Source: Microbacterium aerolatum
GTDB taxonomy: Bacteria > Actinomycetota > Actinomycetes > Actinomycetales > Microbacteriaceae
Reading direction: 5' to 3'
NCBI RefSeq assembly: GCF_007988825.1
Contig: NZ_BJUW01000012.1
Span: 29,059-93,058, forward strand
DNA length: 64,000 bases
The notes under the pieces: model-generated
Told to the model about the DNA's origin: nothing
The model's database searches: none
Seen by the model: only the letters and a program-made list of their open reading frames with translations
Shown here: positions 1 to 7,609 of the stretch, piece after piece
Layout of the letters: each line of letters opens with the position of its first letter
Numbering within the stretch: the stretch's first letter is position 1
Made by a program: the position numbers and the translations under genes

Positions 1-1389
1 CGCGGCGATCAGGAAGGCCATCCGTGCGCCCGGAGCGCCGGCTGCAGCCGTCTCGAGTCCCTCGTGCTCACCGGCGTGCAGGATCGACGAGTACACCACC
101 GTCAGCAGAGCGACACCGGCGGCGCCGCCCACCTGCTGGATCGTGTTCAGCGCGGCGGAACCGTGCGAGTACAGGTGACGACGCAGTGATCCGAGCGACG
201 CCGAGAACAGCGGCGTGAAGGACATGGCCAGCCCCACCGACATGATCGCCTGGGCGATGACCAGCAGCCACCATACGGTGTGCTCGCCGACCGTCGAGTA
301 GAAGAACAGCGCGGCCGAGACCATGATCGTGCCGGGGATGAGCAGCGTGCGCGTGCCGCGGGCGTCGTAGATGCGGCCCATCACTGGACCGAGCAGACCC
401 ATCAGCACGGAGCCGGGCAGCAGGACGAGTCCTGACTGGAGGGCGTCGAGACCCGCGACGTTCTGCAGGTACTGCGGCAGCAGGACGAGCGTGCCGAACA
501 TCGACAGAGCGAGGATCGCCATCACGATCACCGCGATCGTGTAGTTGCGACTGCGGAAGACGCGCAGGTCGAGCAGTGCGTCGTCCACGCGCTGCAGCAC
601 GATCTGCCGCCAGACGAACAGGGCGAGAGAGATGCCGCCGATCACGAGTGACGCCACACCGACCGTCGCTCCGCCCGATTCGCCCTCGCCGCCGAACTGG
701 CTGAGGCCGTAGACGACGCCGCCGAAGCCGAATGCGGACAGCACGATGGAGAGCACGTCGATCGGAGCGCTGGTCGTCTCGCCGAGGTTCGTCATCCACT
801 TGGCGCCCATGGCGAGGGCGATGATCGCGATCGGGAGGACGATCGCGAACAGCACGCGCCAGCTCGCGACGTTGAGCACGGCGCCCGCGAGCGTCGGACC
901 GATGGCGGGCGCGAGCGAGATGACGAGGCCCACGCGGCCCATCATGCGGCCGCGCGACTGCGGCGGGACGACGTTCATCATCGTCGTCATCAGCAGCGGC
1001 ATCATGATGCCGGTGCCGCCAGCCTGGATCACGCGACCCACCAGCAGCACGGCGAACCCCGGCGCCAGCAGGCACACCAGGGTGCCGAGCGTGAACGCGC
1101 TCATCGCGGCGATGAAGATCTGGCGCGTGGTGAAGCGCTGCAGCAGGTAGCCGGTCGTCGGGATGACGATCGCCATCGTCAGCATGAACGCGCTCGTGAG
1201 CCACTGGCCGAGCTCGGGCGGGATGCCGAGGTCGGTGTTCAGGTGCGGGATCGCGATTCCCATCGTGGTCTCGTTGAGGATCGCGACGAAGGCCGCCACC
1301 AGCAGCAGCCAGATGACGCGCATGTCCGAGGGCGCGATGAGCGGTGCGGCCTTGACGGTGGGCACCGACCCGGTTGATGTGGTGGCCAA
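1..1389 (-). CDS. MFS drug-resistance exporter, DHA2 type (C-terminus cut by window edge)
   Basis: Translating the reverse strand gives 463 residues of a multi-pass protein typical of DHA2 drug:H+ antiporters of the inner membrane. After a short polar N-terminus, helices begin near residue 24 (VIWLLLVAAFVAILNET); the NET segment matches the motif D1 region of DHA2 proteins. Helices continue through GRVIQAGGTGIMMPLLM and a late SFTPLFSASLGSL stretch. The TTG start at 1389 is chosen because an in-frame TGA lies four codons upstream and GAGGAG sits 5 nt before it; an ATG at codon 22 is the alternative. It is divergent from the ABC exporter at 1539, which suggests an efflux locus. The substrate cannot be told from sequence. 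The last helices lie beyond base 1. Confidence 0.88.
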   Translation of the reverse strand, partial: MATTSTGSVPTVKAAPLIAPSDMRVIWLLLVAAFVAILNETTMGIAIPHLNTDLGIPPELGQWLTSAFMLTMAIVIPTTGYLLQRFTTRQIFIAAMSAFTLGTLVCLLAPGFAVLLVGRVIQAGGTGIMMPLLMTTMMNVVPPQSRGRMMGRVGLVISLAPAIGPTLAGAVLNVASWRVLFAIVLPIAIIALAMGAKWMTNLGETTSAPIDVLSIVLSAFGFGGVVYGLSQFGGEGESGGATVGVASLVIGGISLALFVWRQIVLQRVDDALLDLRVFRSRNYTIAVIVMAILALSMFGTLVLLPQYLQNVAGLDALQSGLVLLPGSVLMGLLGPVMGRIYDARGTRTLLIPGTIMVSAALFFYSTVGEHTVWWLLVIAQAIMSVGLAMSFTPLFSASLGSLRRHLYSHGSAALNTIQQVGGAAGVALLTVVYSSILHAGEHEGLETAAAGAPGARMAFLIAA

Positions 1390-1538
1390 AGCGTCTCCTC
1401 AGTGCGTGGGTGTGGCGGAAGGCCGAAGACGGAACCGACAGACCCGGCATCCGCTCGTGCGCGACGTTCCAGAATAACCCTGCCCGGCTGCGGCACATTC
1501 CCGCCGGGGCGAGATTTCTCGCGGATTAGGCTGAGCGC

Positions 1539-3602
1539 ATGAGCATGGGTGGAATGGGCGGACGCGGCGGGGGCGGTGGCGGGTTCCGCGGCGTCGACGA
1601 AGCGGCGCAGAAGAAGCTGAACGCGCAGGCTCCGAGGATCGCAGGTCTCGGCAAGCGCGTCGTCGGGCTGTTCCGCCCCTATCTCGGCCGCATCATCCTC
1701 ACCGGTATCCTCGTCATTGTCGGCGCCGCGATCGCCGTCATCCCGCCGCTGATCGTGCAGCGCATCTTCGACGACGCGCTGTTCCCCACGGATGGCGGCA
1801 GCCCCGAGATCGGGCTTCTCATCCGTCTGGTACTCGCCATGATCGGGCTGTTCCTCTTCTCAGCGGTGCTCGGGGTCGCTCAGACCTGGCTGACCTCGAC
1901 CGTCGGCAACAGCGTCACCGGCGACTTGCGGGTCCGGCTGTTCGAGCACCTGCAGGCCATGGAGCTCGGGTTCTTCACCCGCACCAAGACCGGGGTGATC
2001 CAGTCGCGCCTGCAGAACGACGTCGGCGGCGTCTCCGGCGTGCTGACCAACACGGTCACCAGCATCCTCGGCAACGTCGTCACCGTGATCGCGTCCCTTG
2101 TCGCGATGATCATCATCGACTGGCGCCTCACCCTGATCGCCGTCGTGCTGATGCCGTTCCTCGTCATCGTCCAGCGCAAGGTCGGACAGGTGCGTGCACG
2201 GATCGCGGGGGAGACGCAGGAGTCGCTGTCTGAGCTGACCGCCATCACGCAGGAGACCCTGAGCGTGTCGGGCATGCTGCTGTCGAAGGCGTTCAACCGG
2301 CAGCGCACCGAGTCCGAGCGCTACCAGGCCGAGAACCGCAACCAGGTCGCGCTGCAGGTGCGCCGGGCCATGAGCGGTCAGGGATTCTTCGCGGTGGTGC
2401 AGGTGCTGATGGCATCCGTCCCCGCCGTGATCTACCTCGTCGCGGGCTATCTCATCGCCGGCGGCGAGGGCGCGATCACGGCGGGAACCGTCGTCGCGTT
2501 CACCACCGTGCAGGCGCGGCTGCTGCAGCCGCTGATGGGCCTGATGCGCGTCTCGCTAGATCTGCAGACGTCGTCCGCGCTGTTCGCGCGCATCTTCGAG
2601 TACCTCGACCTGGTGCCGGAGATCGAGGATGCGCCGGACGCCATCCCTGTCTCGCGTGCACCGGGCCCGCGCGGACGCGTCGAGTTCCGGGACGTCGTCT
2701 TCCGATACCCGGATGCAGCGCCCGGCACACGCCCGACGCTGCAGGGCGTCTCGTTCACGGCCGACCCCGGCCAGCACGTCGCGTTCGTCGGGCCGTCCGG
2801 TGCGGGCAAGACGACCGTGCTGTACCTGGCGCCGCGGCTGTACGAGGCGCACGGCGGCAGCGTGATGTTCGCCGGCGCGGATGTCCGCACGCTGACCCAG
2901 GAGTCGATCATCGACGACGTCGGCATCGTGTCGCAGGAGACGTATCTGTTCCACGCGACGATCCGCGAGAACCTGCTCTACGCCAAGCCGGAGGCATCCG
3001 AGGAGGAACTGATCGCGGCGTGCCAGGCGGCGAACATCCACCACATCATCGCCGGCTTCGAGCGTGGCTACGACACCGTCGTGGGCGAGCGGGGCTACCG
3101 TCTCTCCGGCGGCGAGAAGCAGCGCATCGCCATCGCGCGCGTACTGCTGAAGGACCCGCCGGTTCTGCTGCTCGACGAGGCGACCAGCGCGCTCGACACG
3201 GTGTCGGAGCGCGTCGTGCAGGAGGCCCTCGACGAAGCGGCGAAGGGCCGCACCGTCCTGTCGATCGCGCACCGGCTGTCGACCGTGATGGGCGCCGATG
3301 TGATCCATGTTCTCGAGGCCGGACACATTGTCGAATCGGGCACGCACAGCGAACTGCTGGCGCGAGGAGGGCTCTACGCCGAACTCGCCGCACAGCAGGT
3401 CGCGGCATCCCAGATCCTCGACACCGAGACGGAGCTCGAGCAGGCGATCGGAGGCGGCAAGCCGGCCGCGTTCGCCGACCGTCGTGCCGATCGTGCGCCC
3501 GAGGGATCCGTCGCGGAGGATGCCGTGAACACCCTCACCGCGCCGGTGCCGCTGCTCGACGGGCCGTCCGCCGACCAGCGGGTGTATCCGGCGGACGGGT
3601 GA
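1539..3602 (+). CDS. ABC exporter half-transporter (MsbA/multidrug type)
   Basis: 687-residue half-transporter, expected to dimerise in the membrane and export lipids, drugs or peptides with ATP. A Gly-rich N-terminus (about 1-20) precedes a six-helix ABC exporter membrane domain (about 40-340) and a nucleotide-binding domain: Walker A GPSGAGKTT near 418-426, signature LSGGEKQR near 521-528, Walker B VLLLDEATSALD near 541-552, and the H-loop in SIAHRLSTV. About 60 acidic, low-complexity residues follow the NBD. TAGGCT at 1527-1532 lies 6 nt before the ATG and no Shine-Dalgarno is visible, so the mRNA is probably leaderless. Convergent with the SDR gene, 11 bp gap. The substrate is unknown. 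Confidence 0.93.
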   Translation: MSMGGMGGRGGGGGGFRGVDEAAQKKLNAQAPRIAGLGKRVVGLFRPYLGRIILTGILVIVGAAIAVIPPLIVQRIFDDALFPTDGGSPEIGLLIRLVLAMIGLFLFSAVLGVAQTWLTSTVGNSVTGDLRVRLFEHLQAMELGFFTRTKTGVIQSRLQNDVGGVSGVLTNTVTSILGNVVTVIASLVAMIIIDWRLTLIAVVLMPFLVIVQRKVGQVRARIAGETQESLSELTAITQETLSVSGMLLSKAFNRQRTESERYQAENRNQVALQVRRAMSGQGFFAVVQVLMASVPAVIYLVAGYLIAGGEGAITAGTVVAFTTVQARLLQPLMGLMRVSLDLQTSSALFARIFEYLDLVPEIEDAPDAIPVSRAPGPRGRVEFRDVVFRYPDAAPGTRPTLQGVSFTADPGQHVAFVGPSGAGKTTVLYLAPRLYEAHGGSVMFAGADVRTLTQESIIDDVGIVSQETYLFHATIRENLLYAKPEASEEELIAACQAANIHHIIAGFERGYDTVVGERGYRLSGGEKQRIAIARVLLKDPPVLLLDEATSALDTVSERVVQEALDEAAKGRTVLSIAHRLSTVMGADVIHVLEAGHIVESGTHSELLARGGLYAELAAQQVAASQILDTETELEQAIGGGKPAAFADRRADRAPEGSVAEDAVNTLTAPVPLLDGPSADQRVYPADG

Positions 3603-3613
3603 TCCGAACCGCG

Positions 3614-4387
3614 TCAGTGCGCGGACATGCCGCCGTCGACGAACAGCGAGTGGCCGGTGATGTACGCCGAGCCTGCACCGGCGAGGAAGACGGATGCGGC
3701 GGCGAAGTCCTCCGGGAGGCCGTTGCGGCCGATCATGGTGCGTTCGGCGAGCTCTGCCACCTTGACCGGGTCTTCCTGCAACCGCGCGTTCAGGGGAGTG
3801 AGCACGAACCCTGGTACGAGCGTGTTGCTGGTCACGCCATGGTGACCCCACGCCTCGGCTTCTGATCGCATGAGCGATTCGACGGCGCCCTTCGACGCTC
3901 CGTAGATGCCGCTGCCGACGAAGGCACGGTGCGCCTGCTGCGAGCTGATGTGGATGAGGCGGCCGTAACCCCGCTCGGCCATGCCGACGCCGTACCGCTG
4001 CCCGAGCAGGAACGGTGCGAGGGCATTCACGGTCATCGTGGCATCCCAGTCGTCCTCGGTGATCTCCGCGTAGGGCGGGCGGATGTTGATGCCGGCGGAG
4101 TTGACCAGGATGTCCGGTTCGCCGAACGGGGCGACGGCGTCCTCCGCCAGCGCACGGATGCCGTCGCGGGCGCTGAGGTCGCCGACGACGCCGGCGGCAC
4201 GGCATCCTTCCTCGGTGAGCGATGCGACCGTCTCGTCGATGCGGTCTCGGCCGCGGGCGACGATGACGACGGATGCGCCGGCACGCGCGAGCGCGCTCGC
4301 GATTCCGCGGCCGATGCCCGAGCTGCCGCCGGTGACGATGGCCGTGCGGCCGTCGAGCGAGAAGAGGGATTCGAGATAGGAGGTCAC
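3614..4387 (-). CDS. SDR-family oxidoreductase
   Basis: 257-residue classical short-chain dehydrogenase/reductase, cytosolic and NAD(P)-dependent. Cofactor motif TGGSSGIG at 19-26, NSAG at 96-99, catalytic Ser148/149, Tyr162 and Lys166 (YGASK), and the C-terminal ITGHSLFVDGGMS typical of the family. The overall look is closest to gluconate 5-dehydrogenase or 3-oxoacyl reductase-like enzymes, but the substrate is not determinable. It lies 25 bp downstream of the glycosyltransferase gene on the same strand and is probably co-transcribed. Arg45 after the second strand suggests NADPH preference (inference). Confidence 0.9.
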   Translation of the reverse strand: MTSYLESLFSLDGRTAIVTGGSSGIGRGIASALARAGASVVIVARGRDRIDETVASLTEEGCRAAGVVGDLSARDGIRALAEDAVAPFGEPDILVNSAGINIRPPYAEITEDDWDATMTVNALAPFLLGQRYGVGMAERGYGRLIHISSQQAHRAFVGSGIYGASKGAVESLMRSEAEAWGHHGVTSNTLVPGFVLTPLNARLQEDPVKVAELAERTMIGRNGLPEDFAAASVFLAGAGSAYITGHSLFVDGGMSAH

Positions 4388-4412
4388 AGGGTCTCTTTCG
4401 AGGCCGCGGGCA

Positions 4413-5354
4413 TCACCAGCTGAGCGCCGTGGCCAGATCGGGGTCGGGATGGGCGTCTCGGAACTCGGGGAGTGCGCGCAGTTCGTCGAGGAACGCCTGG
4501 ACCTCCGCAGCGTAGGCGGGGTCGGGGTGGACGGCGGCGATCTCCTGGAGCGGCGCCATGTCCATGGCGAGGATGAGATCGAGCCTAGCGGTCACCGCGG
4601 CGTGCGCCCCGGCCTCGCGCAGCACGCGGATGCCGCCGCGAAGAGCTGCGAGATAGTCGAGAAGTACGGGCAGCTGATCCCTGCTCTGGGTGATCGAGGT
4701 GCCGTCGGCACGGATGCGCCAGTGCACGACGACATCGGGGATCACGTCGAAGGAACGTGCGCGGGTGTACATCTGCTGTGCGACGATCTGGTCCTCATAG
4801 GAGACGCCCTCGGGGAATCGCAGATCGGTCCACAGGTCGGTGCGGCTGATCTTCGACCACGCGACGATGTTCGCGGATGCCGCGGGGTGATCGAAGATGT
4901 CGGTGCGCAGACGAGCGGGGTCGGTCGCGGCGGACGTCCATGGCTGCACGCGGCCGGGGGCGTAGCCGTGTCCGTGGGGGCGCGTTCGGACGTATGCGCC
5001 GGCGATGAAGTCGCTGCCGGTCTCCGCCAGGGTTCCGGAGAGACGCTCGAGGGCGATCGGGGTGAGCTCGTCGTCGCCGTCGAGGAAGCCGAGGAACTCC
5101 GTGTCGACACGGTCGATGCCGATGTTGCGCGCGGCGCCGAGGCCCCGGGATGCCTCATGCCGGACGAACTCGAATCGCGAGTCGGATGCTGCGGCACCCG
5201 CGAACACGTCGCCGGTGGCGTCGACCGAACCGTCGTCGATGAGGATCGCGCGCCAGCGGGGCTCGGTCTGCGCCTGCAGCGATGCGATCGCCGCCGGGGC
5301 GAACGACTCGATGTCGCGGCCGGGAACGATGAGCGTGACGATCGGGTCTGGCAC
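4413..5354 (-). CDS. Family 2 glycosyltransferase
   Basis: 313-residue GT-A fold enzyme. The N-terminal nucleotide-sugar domain shows VTLIVPGRDIE, the DDGS motif near 41-44, RGLGAARNIGID near 71-82 and the metal-binding FLDGDDE (DxD-like) near 91-97. The C-terminal half is less conserved and has no membrane segment, so it is likely a soluble or peripheral enzyme transferring a sugar to a surface polymer. The GTG start at 5354 is preceded 6 nt upstream by TAGACT (read on the minus strand, 5366-5361), which fits a leaderless transcript. It heads a two-gene unit with the SDR gene. Acceptor and donor are unknown. Confidence 0.88.
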   Translation of the reverse strand: MPDPIVTLIVPGRDIESFAPAAIASLQAQTEPRWRAILIDDGSVDATGDVFAGAAASDSRFEFVRHEASRGLGAARNIGIDRVDTEFLGFLDGDDELTPIALERLSGTLAETGSDFIAGAYVRTRPHGHGYAPGRVQPWTSAATDPARLRTDIFDHPAASANIVAWSKISRTDLWTDLRFPEGVSYEDQIVAQQMYTRARSFDVIPDVVVHWRIRADGTSITQSRDQLPVLLDYLAALRGGIRVLREAGAHAAVTARLDLILAMDMAPLQEIAAVHPDPAYAAEVQAFLDELRALPEFRDAHPDPDLATALSW

Positions 5355-5391
5355 GATCCGAGTCTATGGGCGCCGGTGAGGGGGAGGTCCG

Positions 5392-5565
5392 TTTCGATTC
5401 GTCGCTGCGCTCCTCATTCAACGCGTTTCGTCTCGCTTCGCTCGCTCAACGACCCGCAAGGGTGGGGTACAGGCCGGGGCATTCCGGAACAGATGCGGGT
5501 CGTTGAGCGAAGCCGGCGGAGCCGGCGCAGACGAAACGGGCTGAGCGAGCGCAGCGAGTCGAAGC
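5392..5565. repeat. Long inverted-repeat element, copy 1
   Basis: Two arms of about 65-70 nt in opposite orientation (5392-5458 and 5494-5565) separated by about 35 nt. Shared cores are CGGGTCGTTGAGCGA, GACGAAACG and GCGAGTCGAA. The element fills most of the space between nifS (downstream end) and the glycosyltransferase promoter; partial echoes (GCTTCGACGACCC, AGCTTCGACCC) continue to about 5612. The 267-bp gap holds no gene. Confidence 0.85.
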
Positions 5566-5621
5566 CGCCCACGCGAACGCTTCGACGACCCACCCACGCG
5601 AAAGCTTCGACCCACCCAACC

Positions 5622-6758
5622 TCATCCCGACACAGCCCCGACAGCATCCGCCACAAGCGCCGCGAGCCTCTCCGGCGCTTCGTCCGACAAGGGCTCACGC
5701 CCGAACGTGAAGCGCACCGACGTCTGCGCCACGTCCGGCGCGATTCCGCACGCCAGCAGCACGTGCGATGGCTCATCGCTCCCCGCCGCACATGCCGAAC
5801 CGCTCGACGAGATCACTCCGCGCCGCTCCAGCTCGAGCAGCACCGCCTCCCCGCTCGTCCCCGCGAACGTGAAGCTCGCCGTCCCGGGAAGCCGGTGCAC
5901 CGGATCGCCGGTCAGAGCAGCAGAGGGCACAGCTTCGAGCACGCCCGCGATGAACCGCGCGGTCAGCGCCCCGATTCGGGCCGCGAGCGAGGAACGCTCC
6001 GTCTCCGCCAGCTCGAGTGCCGTGGCCAGTGCCACCGCACCCGCGACGTTCTCCGTGCCGGAGCGGCGGCCGCGCTCCTGTCCTCCGCCGTGCAGCAGCG
6101 GCTCCAGCGGCACACGGCCGCGCACCGCGAGTGCTCCGGTGCCCTTCGGTGCACCGAGCTTGTGTCCCGCGATCGAGATCGCATCGACGCCGAGTCCGGC
6201 CAGCGGCAGCCACCCCGCCGACTGCACGGCATCCAGGTGCCGTGGCACTCCAGCATCCCGTGCGATCGACGCGAGCGCGGCGGCATCCTGCACCGTGCCG
6301 ATCTCGTTGTTGGCGTGCCCGAGCGAGACCAGCGCGGTGTCGTCGCGCAGCGCCTGCGCCACGGCATCCGGCGAGACCCGACCGTGCTCATCGACCGCGA
6401 CCCGCGTCACCTCCACGCCGTGGAATCGCTCCAGATATGCGGCGGACTCCAGGATCGACTCGTGCTCGATCGGCGACGTGATCAGGTGGCGTCTGCCCTG
6501 AGCGAGCGCGGCGAGCACGATCCCCTTCACCGCGAGGTTGTTCGCCTCGGTGCCGCCGGCCGTGAAGACGACGTCCCCTGCGCGCATTCCCAGCAGACGG
6601 GCGACGCGCCGACGGGCATCCTCCAGCGCGCTCGCCGCAGCCTCTCCGGCGGTGTGATGGCTCGACGGATTGCCGAACATCCCGGTGAGATACGGACGCA
6701 TCGCCTCCAGCGCCTCCGGCCGCACCGGGGACGTCGCCGCATGGTCGAGATAGATCAT
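5622..6758 (-). CDS. nifS: Cysteine desulfurase of the NAD locus (NadS/NifS-like)
   Basis: 378-residue PLP enzyme of the class V aminotransferase fold that takes sulfur from cysteine. The PLP Schiff-base lysine is Lys200 in SIAGHKLGAPKG, the cofactor region includes HLDAVQSAG near 174-182, and the persulfide cysteine is Cys323 in SSSGSACAAGS. Its ATG overlaps the nadC stop by 4 nt (6755-6758), so it is the last gene of nadA-nadB-nadC-nifS. In this setting the family is known to supply sulfur for the [4Fe-4S] cluster of NadA, which is the likely role here rather than general Isc/Suf work. No terminator is visible; a repeat element follows. Confidence 0.93.
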   Translation of the reverse strand: MIYLDHAATSPVRPEALEAMRPYLTGMFGNPSSHHTAGEAAASALEDARRRVARLLGMRAGDVVFTAGGTEANNLAVKGIVLAALAQGRRHLITSPIEHESILESAAYLERFHGVEVTRVAVDEHGRVSPDAVAQALRDDTALVSLGHANNEIGTVQDAAALASIARDAGVPRHLDAVQSAGWLPLAGLGVDAISIAGHKLGAPKGTGALAVRGRVPLEPLLHGGGQERGRRSGTENVAGAVALATALELAETERSSLAARIGALTARFIAGVLEAVPSAALTGDPVHRLPGTASFTFAGTSGEAVLLELERRGVISSSGSACAAGSDEPSHVLLACGIAPDVAQTSVRFTFGREPLSDEAPERLAALVADAVGAVSG

Positions 6759-7609
6759 CCGTCGATCCGCAGGTCCAAACCGAGATCGAGGGCGCGCGCG
6801 GAGTGGGTGAGCGCGCCGACCGAGATGACGTCGACGCCCGTGGCGGCGATCGCGCCCACCGTGTCGAGATTCACGCCGCCGGATGCCTCGACCGTGGCCC
6901 GATCGCCGATCAGGGCGACGCCCGCGCGGAGGTCCTCCAGCGAGAAGTTGTCCAGCAGCACCGTGTGCGCGCCCCCCGCGAGCACTGCCTCGATCTGGTC
7001 GAGCCGATCGACCTCGACCACGACGTGCGTGGTGTGCGGCAGCGCCTGGAGCGCGTCGCGCAGGGCCGATGCGAGGTCGGCGCCGCCGCGCTGGAGCACG
7101 GCGAGATGGTTGTCCTTGGCCATCACGGCATCCGACAGCGAGTAGCGGTGGTTGGTGCCGCCGCCGGAAACGACCGCGTGTCGCTCGAACGCCCGCAGCC
7201 CCGGCGTCGTCTTGCGGGTGTCGACGATGCGGGCCTTTGTTCCTTCGATCGCGCGCACGTACTGAGCCGTGAGAGTCGCGATACCGCTCATGCGCTGGGT
7301 GAAGTTCAGCGCCACGCGCTCGGCGGTCAGGATGCTGCGCGCCGATCCCGACACGGATGCCAGCACGTCGCCCGATGCGAACGCATCGCCGTCGGCGACG
7401 TGCAGATCGACGGTGATCGTCGGATCGGTCAGGGCGAACGCCGCGGCGAACACGTCACCGCCGCTGAACACGCCAGGCTCTCGGGCGGCGAGATCAGCCG
7501 TCGCCCTGGCGTCGGAAGGCAGCAGCGTCGTGCTCGTCAGATCGCCCCAGGGGGCGTCCTCTTCGAGAGCGGTGGCGACGATGCGGGTGAGGGTGGCGGC
7601 GGTGAGCAT
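6755..7609 (-). CDS. nadC: Quinolinate phosphoribosyltransferase (decarboxylating)
   Basis: 284 residues, full length. Converts quinolinate and PRPP to nicotinate mononucleotide in de novo NAD synthesis; cytosolic. Recognised by EDAPWGDLTS near 17-26, LTAERVALNFTQRMSGIAT, DTRKTTPGLR, the KDNH motif, and EASGGVNLDT late in the barrel. The ATG overlaps the nadB stop by 1 nt and the stop overlaps the nifS start by 4 nt, so translation is coupled along the operon. Regulation is expected from the NrtR-type site ahead of nadA. Confidence 0.96.
   Translation of the reverse strand: MLTAATLTRIVATALEEDAPWGDLTSTTLLPSDARATADLAAREPGVFSGGDVFAAAFALTDPTITVDLHVADGDAFASGDVLASVSGSARSILTAERVALNFTQRMSGIATLTAQYVRAIEGTKARIVDTRKTTPGLRAFERHAVVSGGGTNHRYSLSDAVMAKDNHLAVLQRGGADLASALRDALQALPHTTHVVVEVDRLDQIEAVLAGGAHTVLLDNFSLEDLRAGVALIGDRATVEASGGVNLDTVGAIAATGVDVISVGALTHSARALDLGLDLRIDG

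Noticed and set aside
68..1498. A 476-codon reading of the left-end minus strand
   Set aside because: It is out of frame with the MFS transporter, whose helices and motifs are clear and whose TTG start has a Shine-Dalgarno.
4449..7145. A very long open frame (about 900 codons) on the plus strand opposite the glycosyltransferase and nad genes
   Set aside because: It is antisense to several well-supported genes, its protein is low complexity and matches nothing, and such frames are normal in high-GC DNA.
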